7,311 nucleotides of DNA from an uncultured Lachnospiraceae bacterium (GTDB taxonomy: Bacteria > Bacillota > Clostridia > Lachnospirales > Lachnospiraceae): positions 31,934 through 39,244 of the forward strand of contig CAJUFL010000033.1 of assembly GCA_910585605.1 (NCBI GenBank), given 5' to 3'. Positions 5,967-7,311 of the stretch are shown here, piece after piece. Positions within the stretch are counted from its first letter, which is position 1, and every line of letters starts with the position of its first letter. The position numbers and the translations under genes are program-made. The notes under the pieces were generated by a model, which did no database searches, was not told the DNA's origin, and worked only from the letters and a program-made list of their open reading frames with translations.

Positions 5967-7311
5967 CGCCGTCTGCCCTCCTCTATACATTTATCTTCCT
6001 GATTTAAGATACAAGGGGATATCTCTATCCCTAGTTCCTCATTTGTTTTATACCACTGCTTCCCCAGTGCACTTTTTCCCTTTGATATCCCATATGCCTT
6101 TAACATCATCTCTATATCATTGGGCAGGATATATTTATCCCACTGACGCTGAACCATTATATTGTCATACTGCTGCTGCTTCGCATTATGAAGCACCCCT
6201 GTCTCATCGTTGTCAGTAAAGCGGTCATGTCCATCCGAAGTGGTATACCCATCACCCAGCCCCAGCATATGTCCTGTCTCATGGGCTCCGGTATAAGAAT
6301 ATTTCTCTGTATCAAGCCTCCTCTTAAATTCATCCTCATTATCAGCAAGCTGTTCAATATCCGGCATATATATTCTTGAAATCCCCCTGGCATACACCCA
6401 CTGGTGATGATACCAGTGCTCCCCCGGTACGGAAAGGCTGCAGTCCGGACATTCCCCACCGATCAGGATCTCATTAAAGACCTGTGCCGGATGATAGTAT
6501 TCTTTTCCCTTTTCATGGAACTCAAACCGGGTATCGAAGTTAATCTCCTGAAATTCATACCGGCTGTTTACCACATTCACCCCGTATCTCGTCTCAACCC
6601 CGCTTTTAAACAGTGCAATATTGGCTGCTGATTTCGCATCGGTTAAAGATTCTGTCTTTGTATAACTGCCATCCAGGTTTTTATCATACCGTACAAACTC
6701 ACAGTAAAGATGGATTGTTAACGTCTTCCCGTCAAAGCTGTACTTAATGGGGGAATAATACCCGTCAAACACACTGTAGTCATTGATATCCTGATTCATA
6801 TCCGTACAGACAAACGGATAGTTCTGCCTGAAAAATGTGATGTTATGTCCTGCATCATAGCGGAACAGTGTATTCGCTTCCACATCCTTACTGTTTACAG
6901 ACTTATTATTTGTTTTCCTTACTTCAACATAATACTGGTATTTGCAGCCTTCCGTTACGGATTTATCCGTAAAGCTTGTTTTTTTCTTTCCTACCTCCGC
7001 TATTTCCTGAAACACCCCGTCCTGTCCTTTGATCTCTTTCCGGTAGACCACATATTTGGATACATTTTTCTGCTTGTTCCACTCCAGGGTGATGCGGTCC
7101 ATCCCCTCTGACGCCACATTCAGCCGGATATCCACCCTGCTGTCCTTTGTCCTCGCACTGGCCGGACCGCTGTATGCCTTTTTGCCATTGTTTTTCACCA
7201 CCACCAGACGGTACCAGTATTTCTTATAGAATTTTACCTTTTTATCTATATACGTCTTGCTGTTCTTCTTGACTTTGGCAATCCTCTTATACTTGCCTTT
7301 TTTGCTGGTTG
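5963..7311 (-). CDS. Multi-FN3 metzincin-type zinc metalloprotease (5' end beyond window)
   Basis: C-terminal 448 residues of a larger, presumably exported protein; the frame stays open to the right edge, so start and signal peptide are not seen. A partial FN3 domain (about visible residues 1-55) is followed by a second (about 58-150), then a protease region. HETGHMLGLGD (6251-6283, visible residues 343-353) fits the metzincin consensus HExxHxxGxxH/D with Asp as the third zinc ligand, as in snapalysin-type enzymes. Glu344 is the expected catalytic base, and DNIMVQ (Met at 6155-6157, 42 residues after the first His) is a good Met-turn. CPDC, just before SLSVPGEHWYHHQW, and a later Cys pair near the C-terminus suggest disulfides in an extracellular protein. 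Substrate unknown. It ends in GRRR, overlapping the companion start by 4 bases. No specific peptidase family is assigned; the zinc site is the secure part. Confidence 0.85.
   Translation of the reverse strand, partial: TSKKGKYKRIAKVKKNSKTYIDKKVKFYKKYWYRLVVVKNNGKKAYSGPASARTKDSRVDIRLNVASEGMDRITLEWNKQKNVSKYVVYRKEIKGQDGVFQEIAEVGKKKTSFTDKSVTEGCKYQYYVEVRKTNNKSVNSKDVEANTLFRYDAGHNITFFRQNYPFVCTDMNQDINDYSVFDGYYSPIKYSFDGKTLTIHLYCEFVRYDKNLDGSYTKTESLTDAKSAANIALFKSGVETRYGVNVVNSRYEFQEINFDTRFEFHEKGKEYYHPAQVFNEILIGGECPDCSLSVPGEHWYHHQWVYARGISRIYMPDIEQLADNEDEFKRRLDTEKYSYTGAHETGHMLGLGDGYTTSDGHDRFTDNDETGVLHNAKQQQYDNIMVQRQWDKYILPNDIEMMLKAYGISKGKSALGKQWYKTNEELGIEISPCILNQEDKCIEEGRRR
5977..5983 (-). promoter_or_regulatory. 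Ribosome binding site inside the metzincin 3' end
   Basis: GAGGAGG on the minus strand, coding Glu-Glu plus the first base of Gly near the end of the protease reading frame, and 10 bases from the companion ATG at 5964-5966. Together with the ATGA overlap it sets the companion start and indicates coupled translation. Confidence 0.8.

Larger units (their letters stand above)
4804..5995 (-). repeat. Tandem duplication, upstream unit
   Basis: Counterpart of 3569-4755. It contains the terminator, the 3' untranslated segment, the FN3-Ig gene and the overlapping last codons of the metzincin gene. Because the unit includes a sensible protease 3' end here and only a degenerate remnant of it in the other copy, this unit is probably the ancestral arrangement. 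Confidence 0.85.

Noticed and set aside
5967..5990. Longer start (ATG at 5988-5990) for the upstream FN3-Ig gene
   Set aside because: These bases code the protease C-terminus in another frame and contain the Shine-Dalgarno for the ATG at 5964-5966, which forms an ATGA overlap.
5938..6219. Plus-strand frame across the protease-companion junction
   Set aside because: It is antisense to two well-supported genes and has no supporting signals.
6157..6459. Second minus-strand frame inside the protease domain
   Set aside because: It overlaps the zinc-site coding region in another frame, lacks a ribosome binding site, and the translation looks like out-of-frame sequence.
7202..7204. GTG as the start of the metzincin gene
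   Set aside because: The frame continues without a stop to the window edge and the upstream part reads as a normal FN3 domain (YKRIAKVKKNSKTYIDKKV), so the GTG is internal.

Overview
The window looks like chromosomal DNA of a low-GC Gram-positive anaerobe of the Clostridia, most likely Lachnospiraceae. The reasons are the AT-rich intergenic DNA, strong GGAGG-type ribosome binding sites, a clostridial-type GAPDH with a WYDNENSY C-terminal motif, and secreted Lys/Tyr-rich proteins built from fibronectin type III and Big_2-like Ig domains. The genus assignment is an inference from style, not from a database match.

Left part (1-2600, minus strand): two lower-glycolysis genes, gap (1484-2500) followed by pgk (95-1291). 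They are separated by 192 bases that hold a strong 13-bp hairpin, so they are probably not a simple read-through operon. gap has a near-consensus promoter at 2571-2599. Downstream of pgk, bases 1-94 hold two diverged copies of a ~30-base GC-richer repeat that appears to continue off the left edge.

Middle (2601-3610, plus strand): a stand-alone PHP-family phosphoesterase of the histidinol-phosphatase (HisJ) type, transcribed divergently from gap. It ends in a hairpin shared with the convergent gene on its right.

Right part (3569-7311, minus strand): a secreted-protein locus. A 5'-truncated gene (5963-7311 and beyond) encodes at least two FN3 domains followed by a metzincin-type zinc protease domain (HETGHMLGLGD plus a Met-turn). 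Its stop codon overlaps by ATGA the start of a secreted or lipid-anchored FN3-Ig protein with an unrecognised C-terminal domain (4875-5966). That second gene has been duplicated in tandem (3633-4730). The duplicated unit runs from the last few codons of the protease gene, through the companion gene, to its terminator. The downstream copy lies behind its own good promoter in the 52-base junction. The two terminator stems differ by paired, compensating substitutions. The most interesting hypothesis here, which remains inference, is a functional pairing of the coupled surface metzincin with its duplicated FN3-Ig companion proteins.
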